Source: Brevibacillus migulae (GTDB lineage Bacteria > Bacillota > Bacilli > Brevibacillales > Brevibacillaceae). Taken from it: a stretch of DNA of 37,456 nt. The stretch covers positions 1 through 37,456 of the forward strand of contig NZ_SDKD01000033.1 of NCBI RefSeq assembly GCF_004521915.1. The letters run 5' to 3'. The notes under the pieces are model-generated. The model did no database searches and had not been told where the DNA came from. It saw nothing but the letters and a program-made list of their open reading frames with translations. The translations under genes and the position numbers were made by a program. Shown one piece after another: positions 15,359-24,493 of the stretch (position 1 is the first letter of the stretch; each line of letters opens with the position of its first letter).

Positions 15359-16334
15359 TCAGTTTCTGTTTCTGATTTTGTTTCTGATGCAGCTTGGCTC
15401 ACTTTTACTCATATTTCAATTAGATGGCTACAGCAGCGGAACCATCGTGTTGTATGCCATCTTTTTATCGTTATTTTTTGCTGGTGCATATTTGATAATC
15501 CGCTACTGGGCAAATCGAAAGGTGTATCATTACCTAGGACATTCGATTCAGTCGCTGGATGAATTAACCAAAACCCTCGGAGAAACACCCTTGGCTGAGG
15601 CCGTGGCGGAGGTTTTTCAACAGCATTATCGATTGTATATGGAACAGCTGCATCTCTATGAAAACAAGCAGCGTGAATACAATACGTTTATCCAGCAATG
15701 GGTTCATCAGATGAAGACACCGATCTCCGTCATCCATCTACTGCTGCAGAACGAGGAAAGTACCGCGGCGGACAGTATTCGGGAAGAGGTGGATCGCCTG
15801 AAACGGGGCTTGGAGACGGTGCTGTATATTGCTAGACTAGAACGCTTCGAGCAGGATTTTCTCGTTGAGCCGGTCCACCTGCATTCGCTGGTGCAGGAAG
15901 TGCTTTCGGAAAACAAGCGGCTGTTTATCCGCAATCAAGTATATCCCGAGGTGAGAGTGGACGGGCATTGGCGGGTAGAATCGGATGACAAGTGGCTGTC
16001 GTTTATCCTTACACAGCTGCTAACCAATGCGATACGTTACTCGGCAGGGATCAGCCGAAAAGTATTGATACAGGCATATTCCCGTGGCTCCATGGCCGTC
16101 CTGGAAGTGAAGGACCAAGGGATCGGCATCCCCAAGGAAGACCTGGAGCGCGTGTTTCAGCCGTTTTTCACCGGCGAAAATGGACGCAAATATCCGGAAT
16201 CAACGGGCATGGGCCTCTATCTCGTAAAAGAAGTGTGCCGCAGACTGGATCATTCGCTGGAGCTGGAATCAAGGACAGGCGTAGGTACCACTGTGCGCAT
16301 CATCTTTCCGGCGGTGTTGAATCCCTTACAGTGA
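15339..16334 (+). CDS. Intramembrane-sensing histidine kinase, BceS-like
   Basis: A 331-residue kinase with two TM helices in the first ~56 residues separated by an extracellular loop of only about ten residues. That is the hallmark of Bce-type kinases, which sense through their transporter rather than binding ligand directly. The dimerisation box contains His123 in WVHQMKTPISV. The ATPase part shows LLTNAIRYS (N box), KDQGIGIPKED (G1), FQPFFTGENG (F) and STGMGLYL (G2). GGGGGG lies just before the ATG. The stop codon overlaps the operator at 16326. Confidence 0.93.
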   Translation: MKLFIRDQFLFLILFLMQLGSLLLIFQLDGYSSGTIVLYAIFLSLFFAGAYLIIRYWANRKVYHYLGHSIQSLDELTKTLGETPLAEAVAEVFQQHYRLYMEQLHLYENKQREYNTFIQQWVHQMKTPISVIHLLLQNEESTAADSIREEVDRLKRGLETVLYIARLERFEQDFLVEPVHLHSLVQEVLSENKRLFIRNQVYPEVRVDGHWRVESDDKWLSFILTQLLTNAIRYSAGISRKVLIQAYSRGSMAVLEVKDQGIGIPKEDLERVFQPFFTGENGRKYPESTGMGLYLVKEVCRRLDHSLELESRTGVGTTVRIIFPAVLNPLQ

Positions 16335-16389
16335 TGTAAGATTGCGGAAAGCTAATTCGATGGGAAGCGCGGGGAGAGTCGGATATAGT
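16326..16389 (+). promoter_or_regulatory. BceR-like operator and promoter upstream of the ABC transporter
   Basis: TTACA-GTGA-TGTAA (16326-16339), again extended by C/G on both sides, overlaps the kinase stop codon. A -10 box TATAGT starts at 16384, 58 nt from the operator start, and no -35 box is recognisable. In Bce systems the phosphorylated regulator activates the transporter promoter from such a site when the antibiotic is present. Confidence 0.8.
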
Positions 16390-16447
16390 AGGATCTGTGA
16401 AAAAACACGTCCTGACTATTGATGGAAAACAAGAAAGGAGTACCACT

Positions 16448-17218
16448 ATGGAAATGCTTCAGGTGAAAAATCTCAGCAAAATCTATGGGGGAAATGTAAC
16501 CTACCGCGCGCTGACCGACATCGATTTTACCATCCGGAAAAGCGAATTTGTCGGGATCATGGGACCTTCGGGGAGCGGGAAAACGACCCTGTTAAATATG
16601 ATCTCCACAATTGATACGCCGACCTCTGGTGAAGTTTTGCTGGAGGGGACGAATCCTCAAAAGCTCAAGAAAAAAGAATTGGCGCTGTTCCGCCGCCGTC
16701 AGCTGGGCTTTGTCTTTCAAGATTTTAATCTGCTGGATACTCTGACGATCGGAGAAAACATCGTGCTGCCATTGACGCTGGATAAGCGAAGCGTCAAGGA
16801 GATGGACGAAAAGCTCCAGGAAGTGGCGAAAAAGCTGGATATCGTGGACATATTGCCGAAACGGACATATGAGGTATCGGGCGGACAGCGCCAGCGCGCC
16901 GCCATCGCCCGTGCCATCATCCATTCGCCTGCACTGCTGTTGGCGGATGAGCCTACCGGTAATCTGGATTCCAAAGCGTCACGCAACGTCATGGAGACGA
17001 TGGAAGCGATCAATCGCAATGAAAAAACCACGATGATGATGGTCACCCACGACGCGTTGGCCGCCAGCTATTGTCATCGCGTCTTGTTCATCAAGGATGG
17101 CCAGCTGTACAACGAGCTGTATCGCGGAGAAAGCCGGCAAGCCTTTTTCCAAAAGATTATCGACACGCTGTCGCTGATGGGGGGCAATGCGCATGACCTT
17201 TCGTCAGTTCGCGTTTAA
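16448..17218 (+). CDS. ABC transporter ATP-binding protein, BceA-like
   Basis: A 256-residue ATPase with Walker A GPSGSGKTT (39-47), the Q-loop region FVFQDFNLLDTL, the signature VSGGQRQR, Walker B ALLLADEPTGNLDS and the H-loop MVTHD. It belongs to the macrolide/bacitracin exporter-like class (MacB/BceA). The in-frame GTG at 16397 lacks a binding site; the ATG at 16448 follows GAAAGGAG by about 8 nt. It works with the permease encoded next, whose start lies inside this gene's 3' end. Confidence 0.95.
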   Translation: MEMLQVKNLSKIYGGNVTYRALTDIDFTIRKSEFVGIMGPSGSGKTTLLNMISTIDTPTSGEVLLEGTNPQKLKKKELALFRRRQLGFVFQDFNLLDTLTIGENIVLPLTLDKRSVKEMDEKLQEVAKKLDIVDILPKRTYEVSGGQRQRAAIARAIIHSPALLLADEPTGNLDSKASRNVMETMEAINRNEKTTMMMVTHDALAASYCHRVLFIKDGQLYNELYRGESRQAFFQKIIDTLSLMGGNAHDLSSVRV

Positions 17219-19079
17219 TAACGTCGTCCGCAACAGGCGGATGTATGCGGCTTTCTTTCTAAGCAGCACCTTTTCGGTCATGGTCTTCTTCATGTATGCC
17301 ATGTTTTCTTTCCACCCGGGGATCGTGGACGGGGAGATCCATTGGTCAGCTGCCATCGGGATGGGGGTTGCCCAGTACGTCATCTACTTGTTTGCGTTTT
17401 TCTTCCTGTTTTACTCGGTGAGTGCGTTTCTGAAAAAGCGGGAGAAGGAATTTGGTATACTCACCGTCCACGGGATGTCGCAGGGACAACGCAATCTATT
17501 GGTGATCATGGAGAATCTGATCATCGGTTCGTTTTCGATTGTTTGCGGCATCGGTCTTGGAGTGGTACTGGCGAAGCTCTTTTTCATGGCTGCAGGATTT
17601 TTGCTGGAGACCGAGTCGTTACCCTTCTACTTGCCGTGGGAAGCCATTGGCTGGACAGTAGGAGCATTTCTGATTCTGTTTCTCAGCATTACGGTTTTCA
17701 CCCTGCTGTTTATGGGGAAAACCTCTACGCTTGAGCTGTTGAAGGGAAATCAAAAACCGAAAACCGAGCCAAAAGCATCTGTGGGCTTGTCGATCCTTTC
17801 CGCATTTCTGATCGGCACTGGCTACGTCCTCTCTCTGACGGCGTGGGGAGGCTATGTACCGCTTCTGCTCATCCCGGTAACGGCGATCGTCATCACGGGT
17901 TCATACTTTTTGTTTACACAGCTGAGTGTCTCCGTGATTCGTTTGCTGAAGAAAAACCGCAGTCTGTATTGGCATCGCACGAATTTGATCACCATGTCGG
18001 ATTTGGCTTACCGGATGAAGGACAATGCCCGCATGTTTTTCATGGTCTGCATCGTTTCCACTGTAGCTTTTTGCGCGATCGGCAGTCTTGTCTCGTATGC
18101 GGATTCGATCAAGCAAAGCGCTCTGGCCATCAATCCGTATTCCTTTACTTACACAGCACCTAAAGCATTTGCGCAAAGGGAGGAGCAGAGAGCGTTCCTG
18201 GAAGCAGAGCTGCGGGCACACGATCCTGAATACCGTGCCGAGCATGCGACGATCCGGTATCAGAGCGGTCAAGCAAACGGCGAACAATATGCCGTAGTCA
18301 AGCAAAGCGATTATAACCGTCTGGCCAATGCAATTGGCTGGCAAACAGTTTCAGTGAGCGGAAATGAAACGATTTTGCTGCATTTTGGCTGGGATCAAAA
18401 TACGAAAGAGATAAGCCTGCCGGAGAGCGGCTTGCGCTTGCAGGTAAAGGAGCAACTGTTCAAAAGCGTGATATCGCGCCCGACAGTCAATGCCTCGGTG
18501 ATGGTGGTGGCGGATGATATATACAATCATCTACCGGCAAAGCAGGAGCGGGAGTGGTACGGATATGAGGTGAACAATTGGGAAGATACCTTTGCACTTT
18601 CAGAAAAGCTGCGTGAGCGATTTGGTACATCTGCCATTGACACCTATGATCTCTCCTCCCGTGCGGATTCTTATCATCCAATGAAGCAGATGGCCAATAC
18701 GATGCTGTTTGTCGGACTGTTTGTGGGGATTCTCTTCTTCGTGGCAGCGGGCAGTTTCCTCTACTTCAGGCTTTACACGGATCTGGATACGGATCGCCGA
18801 CAATACAGTGCCATCACTAAAATTGGGCTGACCGAGCAGGAGCTGTCCCGCATTATTACGACCCAGATTGCGCTCTTGTTCTTTGTACCGATTGTCGTGG
18901 CGATGATTCACAGCACAGTCGCTTTTGTCGCCTTGCAAAGTATGCTCAAGCTGATCGGGGTTACCTCGGTGGTGAAGCCTACGGCAATTGTCCTTGCTTG
19001 CTTCTTGGCGGTGCAGGTTGCTTATTTTTGGGTGATCCGCAGTCGGTATTTGCGACATTTGAAGCAGGCGATTGGGTGA
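17193..19079 (+). CDS. ABC transporter permease with large extracellular domain, BceB-like
   Basis: A 628-residue FtsX/BceB-type permease with about ten TM helices. Visible TM clusters lie near residues 14-38, 55-78, 105-175, 195-250 and 285-310. A roughly 200-residue extracellular domain follows, and three more TM helices are at the C-terminus. Bce-type permeases remove or shield lipid-linked cell-wall intermediates from peptide antibiotics and signal to the partner kinase. I prefer the ATG at 17193 (run of six G ending 8 nt upstream) over the ATG at 17187, which is too close to it. It overlaps the ATPase gene by 26 nt. The antibiotic specificity cannot be told from sequence. Confidence 0.92.
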   Translation: MTFRQFAFNNVVRNRRMYAAFFLSSTFSVMVFFMYAMFSFHPGIVDGEIHWSAAIGMGVAQYVIYLFAFFFLFYSVSAFLKKREKEFGILTVHGMSQGQRNLLVIMENLIIGSFSIVCGIGLGVVLAKLFFMAAGFLLETESLPFYLPWEAIGWTVGAFLILFLSITVFTLLFMGKTSTLELLKGNQKPKTEPKASVGLSILSAFLIGTGYVLSLTAWGGYVPLLLIPVTAIVITGSYFLFTQLSVSVIRLLKKNRSLYWHRTNLITMSDLAYRMKDNARMFFMVCIVSTVAFCAIGSLVSYADSIKQSALAINPYSFTYTAPKAFAQREEQRAFLEAELRAHDPEYRAEHATIRYQSGQANGEQYAVVKQSDYNRLANAIGWQTVSVSGNETILLHFGWDQNTKEISLPESGLRLQVKEQLFKSVISRPTVNASVMVVADDIYNHLPAKQEREWYGYEVNNWEDTFALSEKLRERFGTSAIDTYDLSSRADSYHPMKQMANTMLFVGLFVGILFFVAAGSFLYFRLYTDLDTDRRQYSAITKIGLTEQELSRIITTQIALLFFVPIVVAMIHSTVAFVALQSMLKLIGVTSVVKPTAIVLACFLAVQVAYFWVIRSRYLRHLKQAIG

Positions 19080-19084
19080 GTATA

Positions 19085-19125
19085 GGAAAAGCTTCTTCTT
19101 TGAGAAGGAGCTTTTCGTATTTTTC
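19085..19125 (+). terminator. Terminator after the BceAB-like transporter
   Basis: GAAAAGCTTCTTCT pairs over 14 bp (one T-G) with AGAAGGAGCTTTTC (19086-19116) around a 3-nt loop, followed by GTATTTTTC. Confidence 0.85.
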
Positions 19126-19240
19126 TGGGTATACAGTCTGACACAGAAATAACAAATGAGGAAAATATACCCATTTTCATTGTGTCTGATCCATATATAA
19201 TTCTTGGTGATTAAGACAAAATGGGAATGGGGGATTCTTC

Positions 19241-19975
19241 GTGAAAAACAAAAAAATGCTATTTGTCTCAGGATTTCTGACAGGTTCCATCTTTTTTTCA
19301 GGGATTTCTTTTGCCGCTACTCAAGCGATCAATGTGAATTTCTTGCCAATCAAGCTGATGGTTGATGGTACTTTGAAGGAAACAAATGAGTCATTTATTT
19401 ATAAGGGAGTGCCTTATGCACCGGTTACGTTTGTCGGACAAGCTGTAGGGAAGGGGGTAGAATGGGATCCGAAAACCAATATTGTTACACTCAACAGCAT
19501 TACAAATCCGGTAGCTGATGCAACAAGATTGTCATCGCTTGATTACGATATGGTATATGGTTATAACTACGCTTCTTTTGTGGACAATTGGGAAGAAGGG
19601 CCATTTACAGCTGGTGGTGTGACGTATGATCATGGGTTGGGATATAACCAGGTCGATGATGTTGTAAATGAGCGTTACAATTACACAAGACAAGCATTTA
19701 AAATACAACTAAATGGAAAATTCACAAAATTGAGCGGGATTTTTGCGGTAGACGACAAAACGCAAAACAAAGTAGATCAATTGATTTGGCGCGTCACGGG
19801 AGACGGGAAAGTATTGTTTGACAGTACCAGGTTGAAAGCAGGCGGCAGCCAAAAGGCTGAGATCAATGTTAAGGGGGTAAAAGAGCTTGTTCTTGAAGCA
19901 CGCAGGGTAAGCATGCAACAGAAGGGCGAGGCTAATCACCTCAAAGCGTTTGTTGGGAATGCGTTGTTGCAATAG
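19241..19975 (+). CDS. Secreted protein with stalk (copper amine oxidase N-like) and NPCBM-like domains
   Basis: A 244-residue exported protein. A signal peptide (positively charged KNKKM, then a hydrophobic stretch ending at FAATQA) is followed by a short stalk / Cu-amine-oxidase-N-like domain (residues ~28-90: LMVDGTLKETNESFIYKGVP, APVTFVGQAVG, VEWDPKTNIVTL). The C-terminal ~140 residues resemble an NPCBM carbohydrate-binding module (YDHGLGYN, GKFTKLSGIFAVDD, VTGDGKVLFDS). Both domains occur on Paenibacillaceae surface proteins. The start is the GTG at 19241, 7 nt after GGGGGA. A TATAAT at 19196-19201 may be its -10 box. Its own terminator separates it from the pilus locus. Confidence 0.8.
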   Translation: MKNKKMLFVSGFLTGSIFFSGISFAATQAINVNFLPIKLMVDGTLKETNESFIYKGVPYAPVTFVGQAVGKGVEWDPKTNIVTLNSITNPVADATRLSSLDYDMVYGYNYASFVDNWEEGPFTAGGVTYDHGLGYNQVDDVVNERYNYTRQAFKIQLNGKFTKLSGIFAVDDKTQNKVDQLIWRVTGDGKVLFDSTRLKAGGSQKAEINVKGVKELVLEARRVSMQQKGEANHLKAFVGNALLQ

Positions 19976-20000
19976 TAGAAATAATAAGCGAAGCCAATCA

Positions 20001-20027
20001 AAAACGCCGAGCAATCGGTGTTTTTTT
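20001..20027 (+). terminator. Terminator after the stalk/NPCBM gene
   Basis: AACGCCGA pairs with TCGGTGTT around loop GCAA (one G-T pair), followed by a run of seven T. The next 311 nt up to 20339 hold no gene with a start codon, and I recognise no clear promoter, although the pilus locus must be transcribed from here. Confidence 0.88.
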
Positions 20028-20338
20028 CATACTTAAAGATGGTGAACTTCATTGTACAAATTCAGAAGCAATAATTAAAGAAGAAAAATCGATGATTAGG
20101 GACCATTATCCCAGTGAAAAATGGAAAACAAGCTGAAGTATGACGTTATGACTACCACTTTTTTCTTCGACTGCATCGGCGGAACGATTTTTCCCAATAT
20201 CTGTTTACTAAATTTCTAATTGTTGGTAGTTTTTAAAGCGAGAAGGAAATTACTTGCAAAGATGTTTTTTATGTGGGTGGGTTTCATTTTTTGTAGAAAC
20301 ATTGCACACGAATGTCCGCAGAGTAGGAGTATGGAAGG

Positions 20339-21112
20339 ATGCTAATCGTCGTTGAAGAGTTGTTCGGTATTCATTCATTGCCGTTTTCACATATTCATTT
20401 AAAAATTAAGCCAACCTTTGTCCCAAAAAATGAGCAAAATCTCAGGGGGGTCATTGAGAAGACAAAACCTGGATTCTTTTCAAAGCAAGTGAGGATGCGC
20501 CCCTATTCCATTACCGATGAGATTGAATATTTTATGGATATTTCCCAAGATTCCGAAACAATCCTCTACTTTTACGACCCCGGGTATACATCCATTGAAG
20601 TGTTATATCGAATCCGCAATTTGCTGCTGCCCGAAAGAAAGCTCATCCCCATACCGTTTGAAGGTTCAAAAGGAAACAAGGCTGAACTCATTTATCTGAT
20701 TTATACGGTATCAGACTGGTACGGGAAACAAGCCCAATATATCGGCTACGATCAATTTTTGATTCATACGCAGTATTTCAAAAGCCTATGTACGCCGTGG
20801 AGCATTACGTCAGAGATTAGACCGTTTACCTCCAACAAAAAGCATCAATCGATATACAAGCCGTTAAAAAAGATTTCCTATAAACAAGTATATGCAGCAC
20901 AAAATGGTAAGTTAAAAGTCCATAAAGCAGGAGAACTGATTGATCTATGGTCGCAGATGCTCATTGCGAAGACAGAAAGCAAACGGGTCTGGGTAGTACG
21001 AAAGGGAGTATCCGTGGAACTTCCCGGTGCAGATTTCATCTTTGATTTGGATAACCAGACGTTTCCCGTAAATATTCCGTATATCCATGCGATATTCGCA
21101 CCAGCCAAATAA
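20339..21112 (+). CDS. Unknown protein, first gene of the Tad pilus locus
   Basis: A 257-residue soluble protein that I do not recognise. There is no signal peptide or TM segment. It is mixed alpha/beta in appearance, with aromatic and lysine-rich stretches and few landmarks (YFYDPGYTSIEVLYRIRNLL; KVHKAGELIDLWSQ). The start ATG at 20339 is preceded by TAGGAG and GGAAGG. It lies 37 nt before the CpaB-like gene in the same direction, so a cytoplasmic role in pilus assembly or its control is a reasonable guess from position only. Confidence 0.6.
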   Translation: MLIVVEELFGIHSLPFSHIHLKIKPTFVPKNEQNLRGVIEKTKPGFFSKQVRMRPYSITDEIEYFMDISQDSETILYFYDPGYTSIEVLYRIRNLLLPERKLIPIPFEGSKGNKAELIYLIYTVSDWYGKQAQYIGYDQFLIHTQYFKSLCTPWSITSEIRPFTSNKKHQSIYKPLKKISYKQVYAAQNGKLKVHKAGELIDLWSQMLIAKTESKRVWVVRKGVSVELPGADFIFDLDNQTFPVNIPYIHAIFAPAK

Positions 21113-21149
21113 TGCAATCATCTTTGAATTGATGGAGTGACAACTGGAC

Positions 21150-21965
21150 ATGATTGACGCTAAGCGTAAGGCCATGATTTTTTTAACGATTGCTTTTATC
21201 CTTGCGGTCGTTACAGCAGGGTTAGTCCTTAATGAAATCCGACAAATGCAGATGGCATTAGGGGAGAGGATTTATGTCGCAATTGCTCGTGATGATATCC
21301 CTTCCTACACAGAAGTTACATCAGATATGGTGGAGTGGGTTCAGATTCCCAATACTGATAAGTTCTCCTCTTACATAACAGCTCCTCAGGAATTGGATAA
21401 TTCCGTGTTGATCGTCAAAGTGGGAAAAGGAGAATTGATTACGAAAAGCATTGTCCGCTCTAAGATGGATATTCCTGTCGATCACCGCGTTGTCTGGCTA
21501 AATGTGACGAAGAATGTAGTGATTGATCAGGAGATTGCCGAGAATGATCTCGTTGATATTGTTGTCTTTTATCAGGATCTTGGTACCAAAACGGTATTAT
21601 CGAAAAGGTTATTTGCGAATGTGCCCATCGTGCAGAGGCAGGATGGGGAAAATGGAATAGCATTAAAAGCTTCAATGAGTCTTCAGGATGCGGAAAATTA
21701 CATCTATTTGCAAAATACGGCTTCTCAAATTCGCATATTGCGTGTTAATCAGATACAAAGAAGCGAGCATCTGAACCAAACACCAACTCAAGAAATGGAG
21801 CAACACGAAGAAGACCAAACACAAGAGCCGGAACAACCTCGGCCACAACAACCGCAACAAGCTCCACCACAACAAGAACAAAAAACAACTCCACAGAATC
21901 AGGCAAACACTGCCACACAGAATGCAGGCAATGGACAACAACCGCCTGTATCAAAACAGCCTTGA
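21150..21965 (+). CDS. CpaB/RcpC-like Flp pilus assembly protein with Q/P-rich tail
   Basis: A 271-residue protein with an N-terminal TM anchor (residues ~8-27). An SAF-like domain follows (IYVAIARDDIPSYTEVTSDM, VEWVQIPN, GKGELITKSIV), characteristic of CpaB/RcpC. In Gram-negative bacteria CpaB works with the secretin; in monoderms it remains part of the Tad set with an unclear, probably wall-associated role. The last ~55 residues are low-complexity Q, P, E and N (residues ~215-271) and look like a flexible wall-spanning or binding tail. The ATG at 21150 follows GGAGTGA. Confidence 0.8.
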   Translation: MIDAKRKAMIFLTIAFILAVVTAGLVLNEIRQMQMALGERIYVAIARDDIPSYTEVTSDMVEWVQIPNTDKFSSYITAPQELDNSVLIVKVGKGELITKSIVRSKMDIPVDHRVVWLNVTKNVVIDQEIAENDLVDIVVFYQDLGTKTVLSKRLFANVPIVQRQDGENGIALKASMSLQDAENYIYLQNTASQIRILRVNQIQRSEHLNQTPTQEMEQHEEDQTQEPEQPRPQQPQQAPPQQEQKTTPQNQANTATQNAGNGQQPPVSKQP

Positions 21966-22025
21966 TTACAAATCGGCGTCTATCATAAAAACAAAGACCT
22001 TTGTAAAAGAAGGGAAGACACCCTT

Positions 22026-23144
22026 GTGAAAATAAATGCACTGATAGCAACAAAAAATACGGAAATCGCGCAATTAATCGAAAACATCTTAAAACAGCTT
22101 CAAATCGAAGTCGTGATCAGTTCCGATTGGAAGAGTGCCCTTTTTAGTCAGGAGACGTACTCCTACTATTTGGTTGATCAAAATACATTGGAGCCAGGGG
22201 ATTCCGTTCGCGTATCCTCAACCAGCATCCTTATTGGATTGATTCATGAAGCTTCTTTTGAGAATGCCCGCATGTGGATGAAAAATGGTGCGTTCGATGT
22301 CATATTGATTCCCCACGAATTAGATGCGTTGAAAACGATTCTGGAGAAAACATCAGAACTTATCCGACTCAATCGTATGGAATTGCTTCACGATGATGTC
22401 GGAGGTGGAAGAGTAAGTGCTTTTTACAGCGCAAAAGGCGGTAGTGGAAAGACGATGGTCGCTTCCATGTTCGCGCAGTGTTTAAAGGTAAATCATGAAA
22501 AACGCGTAATTCTCATAGACTTGAATGCACAGTATGGCGGAGTAGAAGCGGTGTTTGGAATTGATCCGATACGTTCCTATTATGATTTGCGCCCTGTTAT
22601 AAAAGAGCTCTCTTTGACACACATCTTAAATGTTTCTGTTAATGACCAAACCACCGGTGTTCAGATTCTGCTTGGTCCAGCCAATCCAGAAAAGGCGGAA
22701 CAATTGCCGGAAGAACTGATATCCAAAGTAATTCGTATTTGTCGGGCTAACTTCGATCATGTCGTGTTGGATTTGCCAAGTGCATTTAATCCGATCAGCT
22801 ATACAGGCCTGCAGGAAGCGACAGATATTTATTACTTGCTGACTCCGGAGAGTATGGCAATTCGCAGTTTGAAGCAGGCGACTACCTTATTCCGCCGTTT
22901 CCACCTTGGAAATAAGGAAAAGCTGTCGATCATCGTCAATCGTAAACATCGAAAAAGCGAACTAACCGAAAAAGACATTGCCCGATTGGTGGATATTCCG
23001 ATAGCTGGAACGATCCAGTCTGATTATTTTGCGATCCAGCCCACGATCAATATGGGGCGCCCTTTTTATAGAAAGAAAAAGGAAAAAGTTAGAACCAAGG
23101 TATCTCTTGATGTGCGAAAGATTGTAGAGAAAGTGATGAAGTAG
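22026..23144 (+). CDS. CpaE/TadZ-like pilus localisation ATPase
   Basis: A 372-residue protein. The N-terminal ~120 residues resemble a degenerate response-regulator receiver (no clear phospho-Asp pocket). A ParA/MinD-type ATPase follows with deviant Walker A SAKGGSGKT (Lys137, Lys142), a Walker A' region LIDLNAQYGG and VVLDLPSAFN. TadZ/CpaE proteins place the Tad machine in the cell. A GTG start at 22026 follows AGAAGGGAAGA. It lies 11 nt before the TadA gene. Confidence 0.87.
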   Translation: MKINALIATKNTEIAQLIENILKQLQIEVVISSDWKSALFSQETYSYYLVDQNTLEPGDSVRVSSTSILIGLIHEASFENARMWMKNGAFDVILIPHELDALKTILEKTSELIRLNRMELLHDDVGGGRVSAFYSAKGGSGKTMVASMFAQCLKVNHEKRVILIDLNAQYGGVEAVFGIDPIRSYYDLRPVIKELSLTHILNVSVNDQTTGVQILLGPANPEKAEQLPEELISKVIRICRANFDHVVLDLPSAFNPISYTGLQEATDIYYLLTPESMAIRSLKQATTLFRRFHLGNKEKLSIIVNRKHRKSELTEKDIARLVDIPIAGTIQSDYFAIQPTINMGRPFYRKKKEKVRTKVSLDVRKIVEKVMK

Positions 23145-23155
23145 GTGATGGAAGA

Positions 23156-24493
23156 ATGACATGGATGAATAAGATCGTACACCAGCATAATATGGTTCTT
23201 GCAGCAGATGAGTGGAATGTGAATGATTCCCATGTCGATCATTGGGTTAGGCATTATAAAGCGCGCCTGATCAAAGAAGCTGATCTGAAAACCATCACTA
23301 CACTGCCACCGCAAGAAAGGAAGCAAACAATTGAACGCCTAGTTTACCAGATGATCGAAGAGGAAAAAGTCATTATTCCTCGGCGGGATATGGAACAAAT
23401 CATCGAGCAACTGATCAATGAATCAGTAGGTTATGGGCCTCTTGAGACTCTGTTGCGTCAGAATGACATTACCGAGATCATGGTTAACGGCCCTAGAGAA
23501 GTCTACATCGAACGCAAAGGGAAATTGGAACTGTCTGATGTTCGATTCAAAGATGAGCAGCATATTCGCCATATCATCGACAGGATTATTGCTCCATTGG
23601 GCCGCCGAATCGATGAGAGCTCTCCGATGGTGGATGCGCGTCTACACGACGGAAGCCGCGTTAATGCGGTCATTCCACCTATTAGTTTAAATGGCCCTAT
23701 CCTTTCCATCCGGAAATTCAACAAGGTTCCGCTAACACTTGACGATTTGCTTTCATTTGGTTCCTTTTCACCGGAAATGGGGGTATTTCTTCAAGCGGCT
23801 GTAAAAGCGAAATGCAATATCTTGGTGTCAGGTGGTACAGGAAGCGGAAAAACCACCCTGCTCAACGTGCTGTCTTCCTCCATACCAAGAGGGGAACGTA
23901 TTGTGACTATTGAGGATATGGCAGAGTTACGCTTTGACTATGACAATATTGTTCGTATGGAAGCCCGCCCCATGAACATGGAAGGGACCGGTGAAGTAAC
24001 AATCCGCCAATTGGTTCGAAATGCGCTGCGGATGCGTCCTGATCGAATTATTATCGGTGAGGTGCGCGGTAATGAAGCGATCGATATGCTGCAAGCGATG
24101 AATACAGGTCATGAAGGGTCCCTTACGACCATCCACGCTAACTCACCGAAAGATGCTTTGGGCCGTTTAGAGGCAATGGTGATCATGTCTGGTCTCGCTT
24201 TGACGGTGGATGTTATCCGTGGTTATTTTGTAGGGGCACTGGACCTTATTGTGCAAAGCGAACGTTTGACAGACGGTAAACGAAAACTCGTAAGCATCGC
24301 AGAAATTGCGGAAGAAGATGGGGAGACGAAGATACGCGAGATATTTCGCTTCGTACGGGAAGGCGTCGCAGAAGATGGCAGCGTAATTGGGCACTTCACT
24401 TCTACCGGGTATGTTCCAAAAGCCTATCATCGAATGCGGGCTTATGGCATTCAAATCTCCGACTCCATCTTTAAACAGGAGGAGAGAGTATGA
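23156..24493 (+). CDS. tadA: TadA/CpaF-type secretion ATPase
   Basis: A 445-residue hexameric type II/IV secretion ATPase that powers Flp pilus assembly. Motifs in order: GYGPLETLL and DITEIMVNG (N-terminal domain), Walker A SGGTGSGKTT (225-234), Asp box TIEDMAELR, Walker B RIIIGEVRG, and His box HEGSLTTIHAN. The length is normal for CpaF. It overlaps the next gene by 4 nt (ATGA). Confidence 0.95.
   Translation: MTWMNKIVHQHNMVLAADEWNVNDSHVDHWVRHYKARLIKEADLKTITTLPPQERKQTIERLVYQMIEEEKVIIPRRDMEQIIEQLINESVGYGPLETLLRQNDITEIMVNGPREVYIERKGKLELSDVRFKDEQHIRHIIDRIIAPLGRRIDESSPMVDARLHDGSRVNAVIPPISLNGPILSIRKFNKVPLTLDDLLSFGSFSPEMGVFLQAAVKAKCNILVSGGTGSGKTTLLNVLSSSIPRGERIVTIEDMAELRFDYDNIVRMEARPMNMEGTGEVTIRQLVRNALRMRPDRIIIGEVRGNEAIDMLQAMNTGHEGSLTTIHANSPKDALGRLEAMVIMSGLALTVDVIRGYFVGALDLIVQSERLTDGKRKLVSIAEIAEEDGETKIREIFRFVREGVAEDGSVIGHFTSTGYVPKAYHRMRAYGIQISDSIFKQEERV

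Noticed and set aside
19141..19186. Operator formed by TGACACA and TGTGTC before the stalk gene
   Set aside because: Only six bases pair and the arms are far apart; not distinguishable from chance.
19960..20135. A protein-like open stretch (SEANQKRRAIGVFFILKDGELH ending EKWKTS in part) in the +1 frame after the stalk gene
   Set aside because: It has no usable start codon or ribosome binding site and runs through the intrinsic terminator at 20001-20027. A decayed gene tail is possible but unsupported.
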